This document shows, one piece after another, positions 45,477 through 55,700 of a DNA stretch of 64,000 nucleotides (position 1 is the first letter of the stretch; each line of letters opens with the position of its first letter). The position numbers and the translations under genes were made by a program. The stretch is taken from positions 550,317 to 614,316 of the forward strand of contig MNCI01013895.1 of NCBI GenBank assembly GCA_015680685.1, in the 5' to 3' direction. Under the pieces are notes generated by a model. It was not told the DNA's origin and did no database searches. It saw nothing but the letters and a program-made list of their open reading frames with translations. Source of the stretch: Gnetum montanum. Taxonomy: Eukaryota > Streptophyta > Gnetopsida > Gnetales > Gnetaceae.

Positions 45477-48291
45477 ATGGCACCCAAGGGACGAAGGACC
45501 GTCACAACCAAGGGACAAGCACCCATGCACGGGAAGGCGACGAGGAGTGCAACAGCTAGAGTATGCAGAGGGCTTTCATTCAACAGGGCCCTTCCGCGAA
45601 AGACCTAACGTGGAATCTATTCATCATATTCTCGAAGAGGAGATTCCTGGCAAGCAATCGCTTAGGGATGAGACTCCTGGGATAGTACCGCGACTTGAGG
45701 TCACCCTTACCCAAGCCTGCCTTTATGCTATCACGCCATGCAAGGTGCAACGGACAGTCCTCCAAGAGCTAAATTTTGGACCATTCCTCGAGCATGCATC
45801 AAAAGACGTGAGGCTTCAATTGCAGAACTCTCCGATGTGGCCAATCATCACAACCAGTGGTGAATGGTACTTAGGAGAAACTTATCTCTTCTGGACAAAT
45901 TGGCAACCAGGGTCAAGAGTAAAAATCAAAGACATTTATGTCTCTTACTCTTCAGAAGCAATAGCGCAAGCTCTAGGGTTGCCTAAAATTGGGGCAGATG
46001 TGGTAGAAATTCCAAAATAGGTCGATCCAACAATGCAATGGATCCAACAATGCTATGGGGTAGAGCACAAGGAATTTCACTCCTTGACCACAGCGGAGAG
46101 AGTATACTCCAAGATAGCGTTTTACCATTTGAATCCAATGGTAAGACCCAGCAAAATCACAGCCTTCTCCACTCATGCGTGTGCTGCCTTGAGTGGGAAA
46201 TTTCCCATGAGTCTTCCACAGTTGTTGTTTCTGGATATTGAAAAAAGGTTCACTAAGAACGAACGTGGAAGATGAGCTCTCCCCTTTCCCTGCCTAATCT
46301 GAAAGTTATGCAAATGGGCAGGGATAGCACGATACTCTAATGATATCATTCGGTGTGCCCTAATTGCCTCCTAGCGAGAAATGATGAAAGATAAAACATC
46401 TGCTACCACATAGACAAAGGAGGAGCAGCAACCACCTCCACCACCTATACAAACAATGCAACCGAGCTCACAAAACACAACAGAATACCTCCACGAGATC
46501 CGAGAAATGCTCTTGAGCCAGCAAGAGCAATCTGGCAGGACTGGTGGAGGAGAAGACCCTTCGGTCTATCGCCCTGCCATGAGCCACCTGGAGCAAGTGG
46601 CTCACTCAATTAGCTTGCTTGAAAGGGCAGGGCCAATATTCTCGATCACCCGAGCACAAGTTCCAACCAGAATAGATCCAAGCATTCGAGATGTATCAAC
46701 ATCAACCCAACAGTTATTCCTCAAAATCTCAGGGAATGCTACTGCCTTCTCGGTCAGCTTGGAAGATGGTGAAGGGGCGACTGTCCTAGTGATGCAGCAC
46801 CAGGGACAAGAAGTTATGGCCGAAGTGGTTGTTGACACAATCGCTACTGCTCTCAATGCACTAGCAATACCTGTATCAAACATTCATGGACTACAAGATG
46901 TACAGGTGTCTACCGGAACTTCACATAGCTAGATTAACGTAGCCCAACATGAAGAGCTGTTGGACCGACTGGTGGGAACCGAGCAACCGCTTCCAAATGT
47001 CTTCGACCTTCTGGACAACATTACTGAAACCCAGTCGGAACTGCTCTCGACAAGGGGCAAGAGCCTTGTTTTGGAAGGGCAACTTGAAGCTTCTCAAGTC
47101 ACTTGTCAGCGCTTGGCAACTGAGGTAGCCCAATTAAGAGCCCAGCTTGCCGATCCAGCCATCCTCAACCACGAAATCACTAGAGATGAAGCTTTTCAGC
47201 AGCTTCAACTTAAACTCCAGGTTGTTGAGGATGTGCGAGAGACAGCAACCCTCGACAAGTCCATAGCAGATGCCCGAGCATATCACTTAAAGAAGGACTT
47301 GGCAGAGGTTCGTCACAAGAACGTGCAGTTGACCGTGAAAGTTCATCACCTGCATAATGTTGGTGTGGAGAATGAACACATGAAAGATTTTATCCACCAA
47401 TAGCAGGAGGAGCTAGCCAGGGTGAACGCAAACATAAGAAGGTTGGTAGCTGAAAATCAAAATCTGTCAATGGAGGAGGTTTGGGCATTACGACAGAAGT
47501 CTGCAATCGAGATTGCAACTTGGAAAAACAAGCCCCTGAAATTCGAAAAAGTTAAAAACCATTACAGGGACCAAGTGGGATTGCAGAAGGAGGTAAACGA
47601 GAAGCACATTCAAGTCACCAAAGCCAAGATGAACCAAGTGCTCCAGTAACTTCGAGAGGGAGGCGATGTATGGTCATCTATCTTTGATGGATTGAACACC
47701 TACAACAAAGCAAAAATTTTCCTAAAGGATCTGCAAATTGAGGAAATGATAGAATACATGGAATTGGCCAACCTTCGATATGCAAACCTGGCTATGCTCA
47801 CAACTAGAAGACCGTAGTCAGAGTTAGAAAAGCAAGTGGCTGCCTCGTATTCCCTATACGAGGGTGAGTTCCAAGTGCATAAGGCAACAAAACAGAAGCT
47901 GGCAACAACAAACGCAGAACTCGAGGTCCTCCTCCCAAGCTTTGAAGGATAACGTACAGTCGCGGAGGACCTGGCCTAAAGAATGAATGACTACCAGCAG
48001 CTGCAGGCATCAATCTAAGCATTCGACATTGAACACAAGTAATTTGCAGCCTGGTTTGTCAATTTAAAAGAACTCTTTCTGACGCTACCATGCCCTTGGG
48101 AAGTTCCAGCTCCAACACACATTGAAGAAGCTTCCTAGACAGTGAACGATCCCAAAAGCAAAGAAGAAAAGATGAGGGCTCTCTTGGAGGCTTTCTGGCT
48201 CCCTCCAGAAGTTGCAGCTGCCGCAGGGCAACCGTCATTCGTGCCGCCACCAACGCATGGGCCAGAGGCTGGAGAAGGTCCATTAGAATGA
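45477..48291 (+). pseudogene. Element B 3' reading frame with long coiled coil
   Basis: Begins MAPKGRRTVTTKGQ at 45477 and, after one frame change near 45595, stays in a single frame to about 48291 (around 940 codons) apart from some fifteen stops. The N-terminal third has WYLGETYLFWTNWQPGSRV near 45880 and LPQLLFLDIEKRF near 46215, then LPFPCLI and KLCKWAG near 46285. This layout resembles the 'putative plant transposon protein' domain found downstream of pol in Athila-type elements. The middle has heptad-rich text (LEGQLEASQVTCQRLATEV near 47075, then a charged helix to 47650), a long coiled coil. The tail is proline-rich (PPPTHGPEAGE near 48250). No signal peptide or membrane segment is visible, so an envelope role is not supported. 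Many stops follow Gln codon positions, fitting C-to-T decay. Confidence 0.65.
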
Positions 48292-48551
48292 TCACCCCTA
48301 GGGACGGTGTGATCTTCTCCAGTAATTTTGTGCATCATTCTACATAGCAGAGGCTCCAGGACCAACGAGGTGTTCAATTTTTTCTCTGAACACCGTCATT
48401 TTTGTAATTTGTTCTCCTCTGTAACTCGGGCACTTGGTCAAATTCATGTTGTGTCATGTGTGTGTCATGTATGTGTTTTAGTTATGTGTGTTGCTAATAA
48501 GAATCCATACCTTCCAAATTGTAAAGTAACTCGAGGACGAGTTTTTGCTCA

Positions 48552-48563
48552 GTCGTGGGGGTA
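48552..48563 (+). other. Element B polypurine tract
   Basis: GTCGTGGGGGTA directly abuts the 3' LTR, matching the tract of element A at 5440-5449. Confidence 0.85.
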
Positions 48564-49498
48564 TGATGAAGTGTCATTAAGTCCTGCGTCTACTGGGCCG
48601 CGTATATAGGGCCACGTATACGCGGTCGCGTCGACGCGGGCCTGTCGACGTAGCCTTCCATGTCGACATGGGCCCATCGACATAGCCTTCCTACGTCGAC
48701 GTGGCCCTGTTTACGCAGCCGCTTGTCTCAGCCTATAAATAAGAGGGCCTTCCACCTCATTTAGGCATCTTTCAATTAGTTGTAGCGAAGCTCTTGCAAT
48801 TTGTTCCTGCAGGAGATAGAATATTTTCCAAGTGCCCGCAGCAGGTGTAAGAAAAGTGATCGGCTCTTTATTCGAGCATTGATGTATTTGAGCCCATTGG
48901 CGTGACGACAATAAAGATGAACTATTCAAGCATTCCTTGCAACATTTGGACTTAGCTATTTTATGCATTCAGTAGTTTAATATATTTATGCTTTGTTAGT
49001 TACATGTTAATTACTTAAGTTTTTGTTGTTATTATTTTAATCACTATTGTTCACTCGTAGTTCGTAAAGGCCATAAGTACGACCATCTCGAATGTAAGTC
49101 AAACACTTGGTAAACCCAGTGATGCTTAACGTCTAGTGGCCCAGAAGTGTTAGGAGATGCTCAAAAGATGGGACTGGAAACTTATGCTAGGAATAGTTAG
49201 AATACAAGTTAGGATAATTAGAGATTAGATAATAGTTTATTCCTTACCTTTTATACCTTAAACCAGTTGCCAAAAGATATGCAAAAAGCTATAAAAATCA
49301 TTAGCCTTAATCTCACTTAACCATCATAAATGGAACATCACAAGTGAGATTAGGAAGACAATGACCATTCTAACCCAGAGTTTCACTGGTTAGAGTCTGG
49401 TGTATGTTAAGTACTTACAGTCTACAAAATTCAACCGGGTCGCGTGTGAACGCCCGTGATTCATATGGTTGGGTGTAGGGGTACCTAGCCGCTCATCA
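48564..49498 (+). repeat. Element B 3' LTR
   Basis: 935 bp, 50 bp longer than the 5' LTR because of extra GTCGAC-containing units at 48600-48715. TATA box at 48734-48741, AATAAA at 48910-48915, end GCTCATCA. Confidence 0.95.
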
Positions 49499-49615
49499 AG
49501 TAGCATAATAAACATCCAAGAGGTAGTGTACATCCCTACCAAGCATCAAAGGGATAGCAAAATCAAAAGATTAGATATAAATAACATCCCAAAGTTTTCC
49601 CTTTCAAACCCTAGC
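49499..49615 (+). pseudogene. Right half of the gag-like fragment split by element B
   Basis: After the target duplication AGTAG (49499-49503) the frame reads IPTKHQRDSKIKRLDINNIP, nearly the same as IPTRHQKDSKIKRLGMNNIP in the gag of element A (near 12590). It continues the frame left off at 35413. Homology is lost soon after about 49605. Confidence 0.72.
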
Positions 49616-49819
49616 ATAAATAGTAAAGGGCATAAATACTTTGAAAATCAAAACAAGCAAACCAATGATGGTTTGGTTTGGTTTTTAATAGTAGTCTGAA
49701 TAATTTTATTATGATGCCTTGTCTAGTAAAGCTACTTGTGATTTGTCAGTGTTCTTTTGTTCCCCAAGGTTACTCGAAGGCTATAGCCTTAAAATGGGAC
49801 ATTTCAATAAACTATACAA
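49616..49819. other. Intergenic DNA
   Basis: Nothing recognised between the gag fragment and the 240-bp tandem repeat. Confidence 0.4.
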
Positions 49820-50720
49820 ATTCAAAGATTTTTATTAGTGATATGTCATGCACTCATCAACATTTATTAGCTAATATTTCATCTAGTGATCCTTTTGTGA
49901 CCTAGGTCCATGATCCCTTTAATTGCAAAGGTAGTGATCTTTTTTTAAAGACTACTCAAGTGTATTATCTAGGGATTGTTATTTAGAGTGATGATAAGGT
50001 GTTCATTTCTCAAGTTAAAGACCTAGGTTTGAGCCTAGGTGTAGCCACTTGAAGTGGTTAGGCTTTCACTCATCTACCAACCCTTTTGAGACCATGAGGT
50101 TAAGCTTTATCATCTACCAACCCTCTCAAGACCCTACTTAGTGGAATACGTACTATGGCTCCAAGTGATGATACTTTTACTCAAGTGCATTATCTATGCT
50201 TGGAACATGCTTTCAAGCTAGCATTTAGTATGTTGGTACTAGGATTTGAACTAGTACCTTTGAACTTTTCAGAGGATTAGACCAATTTGGAGATTTTTAT
50301 CAATGATACCTCGTGCACCCTATCAATATTTCTTAGCTAATATTTCATCTAGGAACCCTTCTACGAACCAGATCCATAACCCCTTTAACCTTAAAGGTGG
50401 TGATCTTTTTTAATTTTTTCTTAATTGAGGATACTCAAGTACATTATCTCTACTTAGAGCATGCCTCTAAGCTAGCATTGGATGTGCTTGTACTAGGATT
50501 CAAACTAATATCTTCAAACTTTTCAGTAGACTAGACCAATTCAAGGATTTTTATTGAACCCCTATCAATATTTCTTGGTTGATATTTCATATAGGGACCT
50601 TTCTATGACCCAAGTACATGACCCCTTTAACCTCAAAGGTGGTGATTATTTTTTATGAGAGAATACTCAAGTGCATTATCTATGATTGGAATATGTCTCC
50701 AAACTAGCATTCAATATACT
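49820..50720. repeat. Diverged 240-bp tandem repeat (about three units)
   Basis: Units share, in order, GATTTTTAT, TAGCTAATATTTCATCTAG, CCCTTTAA..., GGTGGTGATCTTTTTT, ACTCAAGTGCATTATCTA and GGATTTGAACTAGTA. The GGTGGTGATC landmark occurs at about 49930, 50398 and 50638. The last two are 240 bp apart. The first gap is about 230 bp longer because a SINE-like repeat is inserted in the first unit. Confidence 0.7.
49985..50180 (+). repeat. SINE-like repeat, copy 2, inside the 240-bp array
   Basis: Begins GAGTGATGATAAGGTG, has GGTTTGAGCCTAGG (B-box-like), CTTTCACTCATCTACC and ends near CTATGGCTCCAAGTGATGATAC. The flanks on both sides carry ACTCAAGTG.ATTATCTA, which could be a long target duplication or simply neighbouring array units. 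Confidence 0.55.
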
Positions 50721-50784
50721 AGTATTGGGTTTGAACCAGTTGCTTCAAGGTGCAAAGTATATAATCTAAACCCTTTAAAAGGTG

Positions 50785-50900
50785 ATGATCTTTTTAGCCT
50801 AGTGGTAAGACACTTGATTTGAAAGCTCCAAGTCATGGGTTCCATTCTAATTGAACTATATATGTACCTATATTAGAATTATTCCGAGGTTTCAACACCC
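50785..50900 (+). repeat. tRNA-derived SINE-like element
   Basis: TAGCCTAGTGG fits the polymerase III A box consensus exactly and GGGTTCCATTCT is close to a B box, 42 bp apart. The rest after the B box is unrelated to tRNA, as in SINEs. Confidence 0.55.
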
Positions 50901-51784
50901 CCCACCCTAAGGAATACAAAGGTTTCTTTGATGCAATCCATAACTTCTAAGGTGATGGTTTCCCTTTTTTTCTTTTTTTCTTTTCCTTTTTGGGTACTAG
51001 TGGGACCTTTTTGCTTTTAAAAATGTTTATAAAAATTTTGATATAAACTTTTTAGTTGATCTTGTTGGCATAGTGGTAACACTACTTTACTTTTCATGAA
51101 ATGAAACATCATCATTCAATTTTAATCATTCTTTCGTCTAGATTATTTGCATTTCATTGTTTGTTGGTTAGTCTATCTAGAGAATTCTCTTTGCAATTTT
51201 ATGCTTTGCCTTTATGTGTGCATAGAAATAGATAGGTGGTGGGCATAGAACTATGGTGGGTAGAGGGCATAGAATTGTGGCAATGGACCAAATATTCTTT
51301 AACTAAAGTCAAAGGGGATGGGAGAGGTTTTGACAACTTTTATGACTTACAAATTACAAGCAATATGCTCTAACCAATCAAGCAATGTCTGAAATTAAAA
51401 ACCTATAATATAGCAATTCCTCCACTTTATTATAAACAAAAGCATTCCATCAATTGGAAAGTCAATTAATAGTCACAATAAGCTACAATGACTTATATAT
51501 CCTTCAAAAGGCAACACAAACTTGTTTAGAAATCCTTGTATTCTATCTTGTATCACCTTAAGGCTTTTTGACCTTCTTTCTATAAATGTAAATGTTGTGC
51601 CTAAATATATTTTCTAACTTTTTTCATTGTCTATAAGACGTTCCAAGGCAACAAATTTGAACTTTACACATGCAAACTACAAAATCACTCATATTGGAAT
51701 TTAAGCTACAACATTTGTAACTTTTTCTACCTAAATCCATGTTCAAATTTTTAAAATGTTTATATTCATCTACAGCATCGTGAT
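50901..51784. other. AT-rich intergenic DNA
   Basis: No gene is supported. GTTGGCATAGTGGTAACAC at about 51066 resembles an A box without a clear B box, perhaps another truncated SINE. Confidence 0.4.
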
Positions 51785-51960
51785 TTGGAGTGATGGTGAA
51801 GTGTTTGTTTCTCAAGCCAAAGACCTAAGCTGAAACCTTGGCGCAACAACTCCTCAAAGAGGTTAGAATTTCACTCATCTACTAACCCACAAGCCCTTCC
51901 AAAACTCCCACTTAGTGGAATAAACACAGTGACTCCAGCTGATAATCCTTTTATATTTAT
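51785..51960 (+). repeat. SINE-like repeat, copy 3
   Basis: GAGTGATGGTGAAGTG, CTCAAGCCAAAGACCTAAG, TTTCACTCATCTACTAACCC, GGAATAAACACAGTGACTCC: the same order as the copies at 1538 and 49985. Confidence 0.55.
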
Positions 51961-52793
51961 TGGTAGACCCTACTTACTCCATTAAAGCATTGCACTTTGA
52001 TTACCATAGTTTACATTTTTTTGGTTACCATAGTTCAGGTAAAACCGACGTGATAGTACGCACCCTGATCGAAGTATTAAAATCGTAGGTAAAGATCTTT
52101 TAGTCGAGACACTAAAAACAATGCCTTGGATGGTTAAAATTTGCACAAGAAGATCGCTGACAGAGAATAGTTAGCAACTCACCATGCACTGCAGAATTAT
52201 CTTTGACGAGTACTCTGCCAAACTATCTTAGAGACGACCAAATTTTCTAACCGTAAACCTCTACTAAAATATCCACCAACGTAACTTGCATGATGAGGCT
52301 GGTTGTTCAATCCAAATTACTTGCTGAGATGTAAAATAGTCTGAAGATAGGATGCGCTAAAATTGATTTTGAACATAATGAAAAAACGTAAAAGAGTATT
52401 AAGAATATAATTCAGAGACTAGCCAAAATTTCACTTGGAAATAATGCCCATTCTTCTGAAAATTTATATGAATTTCCATTAATTTTACTCCTTAAGGTTT
52501 CTCTCTCGAGGATTACAATCTCCTGGTTATTGTCATGGCCAGTACCAAGAACCTAAGTACACCCAACAACATGACATAAACCACTGTTGAAAGAATAATC
52601 AATTTGTTAAATAGTGAAAAAAATTTTGTTTAAACTGAGTAGAAAATTGGCATCGACACTAAACTTGAACTGGATCTCTGGGAACATAGCTTTAGCTGCT
52701 ATTTTTCTCATTGGACGTATGGCAAGGCCAAACATCCCATTTAAGAATAATACAACACTTCAAATTAATTTCATTATTAGTTCCCTAAATCTA
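51961..52793. other. 3' flank of the helicase gene
   Basis: AT-rich. The part closest to 52794 should include the 3' untranslated region of the minus-strand helicase gene. I see no other feature. Confidence 0.45.
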
Positions 52794-55700
52794 CTACAAG
52801 TACAGTGAAGCAGCAAAAACAATGTCTCTTTTAATTCTTGAGACTGCTTCCTGAAACTTTGCTTCCAACTGAACCTCCCCAATGGATTTTGATGCTAATA
52901 TTAGCTGCTGAAGAACCTCTTCCAGCCTTCGGATAGCACGAATTAAGCTACCTTCAAAAACATCTGTGATCTTCATAATTTCGAAAAACTTTGAGCCTTT
53001 ACTCCATTGGTAAATTGCTTCCATAATGTCTGGGCGGAAAGAATTTACAAAGGCTTCCACATCAATTTGCACCTGCACAGAAAAATTAATCCCAAAAAGC
53101 ATTATGGTGATTCGTCAAGTAAAACCTTTACTACAGATGTAGAATATGAAAAAGAAAGCAAATTTGATTACCTTGCAATCTAGCTGTAATTTGCCAATTC
53201 TTCGAGCAATATCATGAAGCTGTGTTACGAGATTGTCCAGATCGTCCCTCAACTTTCTTTTTTCTTTCAGTTTCTCTTGCCAGACAAAACATGATAAAAG
53301 AGCAGTCATCTGTTCAATGGTTAAATCATTGAAAACCCCCATGAAAATTAACTCTGTAAGGGTCAACTCATCAGCACTGGTTATTTCACACGCAACCTTT
53401 CCTTTAAGCTCAACAACGCCATCACTTGTTATATACCTGCAAAAAATTTTATACGTGAGTATACTCTTGCCTATGCACCTTTCTGTAATTTTTGATACCA
53501 CCGTGATAGCTTCCTAAATATCTAATAATTTTTCACAATACATCATTTGCCCTTTGACACCTAAAGAATTTTTTTGTCCATGATCAAGACATGTAAGTGA
53601 AAATTAAAACACAAAATACAGAAGCATTCATTTACATAAGGGATGATCAAGTATGATAGATTGATTATGCATATATAAGCTGAACTGAAACTGAAACTTT
53701 TGCTTGCATCCACTGAGACCCTTTGGATTTATTGGACCAGTCTCAGAATTCCTTTATAGAAACCCCACCTTTTTTATTAATTCAGTGCTGAGAATTCCTT
53801 TATAGAAACCCCACCTTTTTTATTAATTCAGTGCTGAGAATTCCTTTATAGAAACCCCACCTTTTTTATTAATTCAGTGCTGAGAATTCCTTTATAGAAA
53901 CCCCACCTTTTTTATTAATTCAGTGCTGCTTAGCAGAATCTGATGTGTGACCTAGGGTTACCAAGCCAAGTAACACCTCATTGTTTAGTGTCATCCTCAA
54001 ACAACACCATACTTTAAATATCAAGCATAAGTATTTTTATGTCAGGTAGCCAGTGCAAGAAGCTATAATTTCTTTATGTAACATATTTATATTGTTTACC
54101 ATGACTAGGAAGTTCACCTTGGCGTAATGACAAAAAAGAAAAACTATTTACCGTGACCGGGAAGCTCCCTCTCGGCATTATGATAAAAAAAAAAATTTAA
54201 ATTATTTACCTTGGCCAACACCAAGTGCCCCATCGTCGTATAAGGTTTGGTGCACCCCCTCAAAGTCTACGACGAAAGGAGCCACTTACCATGAACCTAG
54301 CTAACTCACACATAAGCATAAGCAATTGACAAGAAAGGCAATGGCATTAATTGGTGAAATCCAAGCCTCAGAACAAAACTGCTACTTATTATTTACATGA
54401 TTGTACGACATTTAGATTTGAAAATTTGGCACCGTAAAGGTGATAATTTTAATTTCAATTTTTACTTTTTTCTTAGCTCAAATGATGATGATGCAGTGGC
54501 CCCGCGGCTTTTATAACTGATTGCTCTCTAAAATCCCAAAAGAATTCCAATTGTGTTCCAAATTTTTATTATTAATAAAACATATTCCTTTTACCTGTTC
54601 CAAAATATATATAAATTTTGATATAAATGCATCAAAAGTTCTCAAATAAATACCCTAATCTTCGAAGAACTCGCTTCCGGGCTTTCAATTCTTCTTTAAA
54701 TGCCAAGTCCGTCGCAGCACGAACCTCTTTTCGAGCAGCACGGATCATTTTTGTCAACTCCTGCTTCTTTTCAAATGCTTTCAAGCGCTTGTGAAGCAAC
54801 GGGCACTTGGAAACAGCATGTTTTGCAATTAGATTTTCTAGCGTTTCTATTCGGCGTGCAGTTTTCTTGTAACTGCTACTTTCAACCTGGTTATGAACAT
54901 TAAAAGAATTAAATTGACAAAATATATAAACCTTAGTGTAGTGCCAAAAGAATTCAAAAAAAATTAATAATACTCCTAACCTTCATGTCATCTTCAGGAT
55001 CTAATAGCTCAACTGAATTAGAAAACCTATTAAGCACTTCCTGAGCCTTTTTCAAAGTGTTTTCTCTTGCCTCGGCTGCCACGAGGTCCTTTGGGATAAA
55101 AATGCGAATTGCACTAAGAGCGTCAACCTGTTTATCAGGTAATTTGAATAGAGAGTTGTTCAATGATCCAATAACGGCAGCCATCAAAGATATAACAATC
55201 AGAAAAAGGACACAGCAATAGAAACCTGAGAAAGCGTTACAGCCACAACAAGCGGTTCCCCAGATTCTACCCACGGAACCATGCGAGCCACCATATTTTG
55301 GCCTTGTTCCTTTGTGGTTTGACACTTCGTAAGAATATGTAGACTGTACTTGCAGTCCTCTGGCCTTGGCATTACATCATCTTGAGATCACAAAAACACA
55401 GCCCACGTATCATTCCAATACATTTTGCTTTCAGAGAAAAGAAATTCAAATATGAAAATCTCGTGTATGCCCCTTTTGAATAATGAAAGATATAATGCTG
55501 TTAACTTTTAAATATATCAAAATGATCAAAATGGAGGTGAATGGAATATGTGCGGTGTCCAGTATTAGAGCATTATTGGTTTCAAATATGCACCGGATGT
55601 GTAAGTGTGGTTATAGGGGATACATATGCCTAAGAAACAATAATTGCAGACAATCTTCGAACTCACAAAAGCATATTCTCTCTCTTCTCCAACTCACACC

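Larger units (their letters stand above)
35414..49498 (+). mobile_element. Athila-like Ty3/gypsy retrotransposon B
   Basis: A 14-kb plus-strand element with LTRs 35414-36298 and 48564-49498, a perfect target duplication AGTAG (35409-35413 and 49499-49503), a tRNA-Asp-type primer site after the 5' LTR and a purine tract before the 3' LTR. Internal order is gag, protease, reverse transcriptase, RNase H, integrase, a 1.5-kb spacer, then an extra coiled-coil reading frame with its own promoter-like sequence. It contains the solo LTR C at 39026-39896. In a 195-bp stretch of the two LTRs (after the TATA box) I count 16 differences, all transitions. It is defective through many stops. Confidence 0.95.

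Noticed and set aside
45463-48291. Reading the 3' frame of element B as a retroviral-type envelope
   Set aside because: I see no signal peptide, no membrane-spanning segment and no cleavage site, but a long coiled coil and a proline-rich tail.
53746-53929. Regular direct repeats resembling a CRISPR array
   Set aside because: The 46-bp units abut with no unique spacers and lie in an intron of a plant gene; it is a minisatellite.
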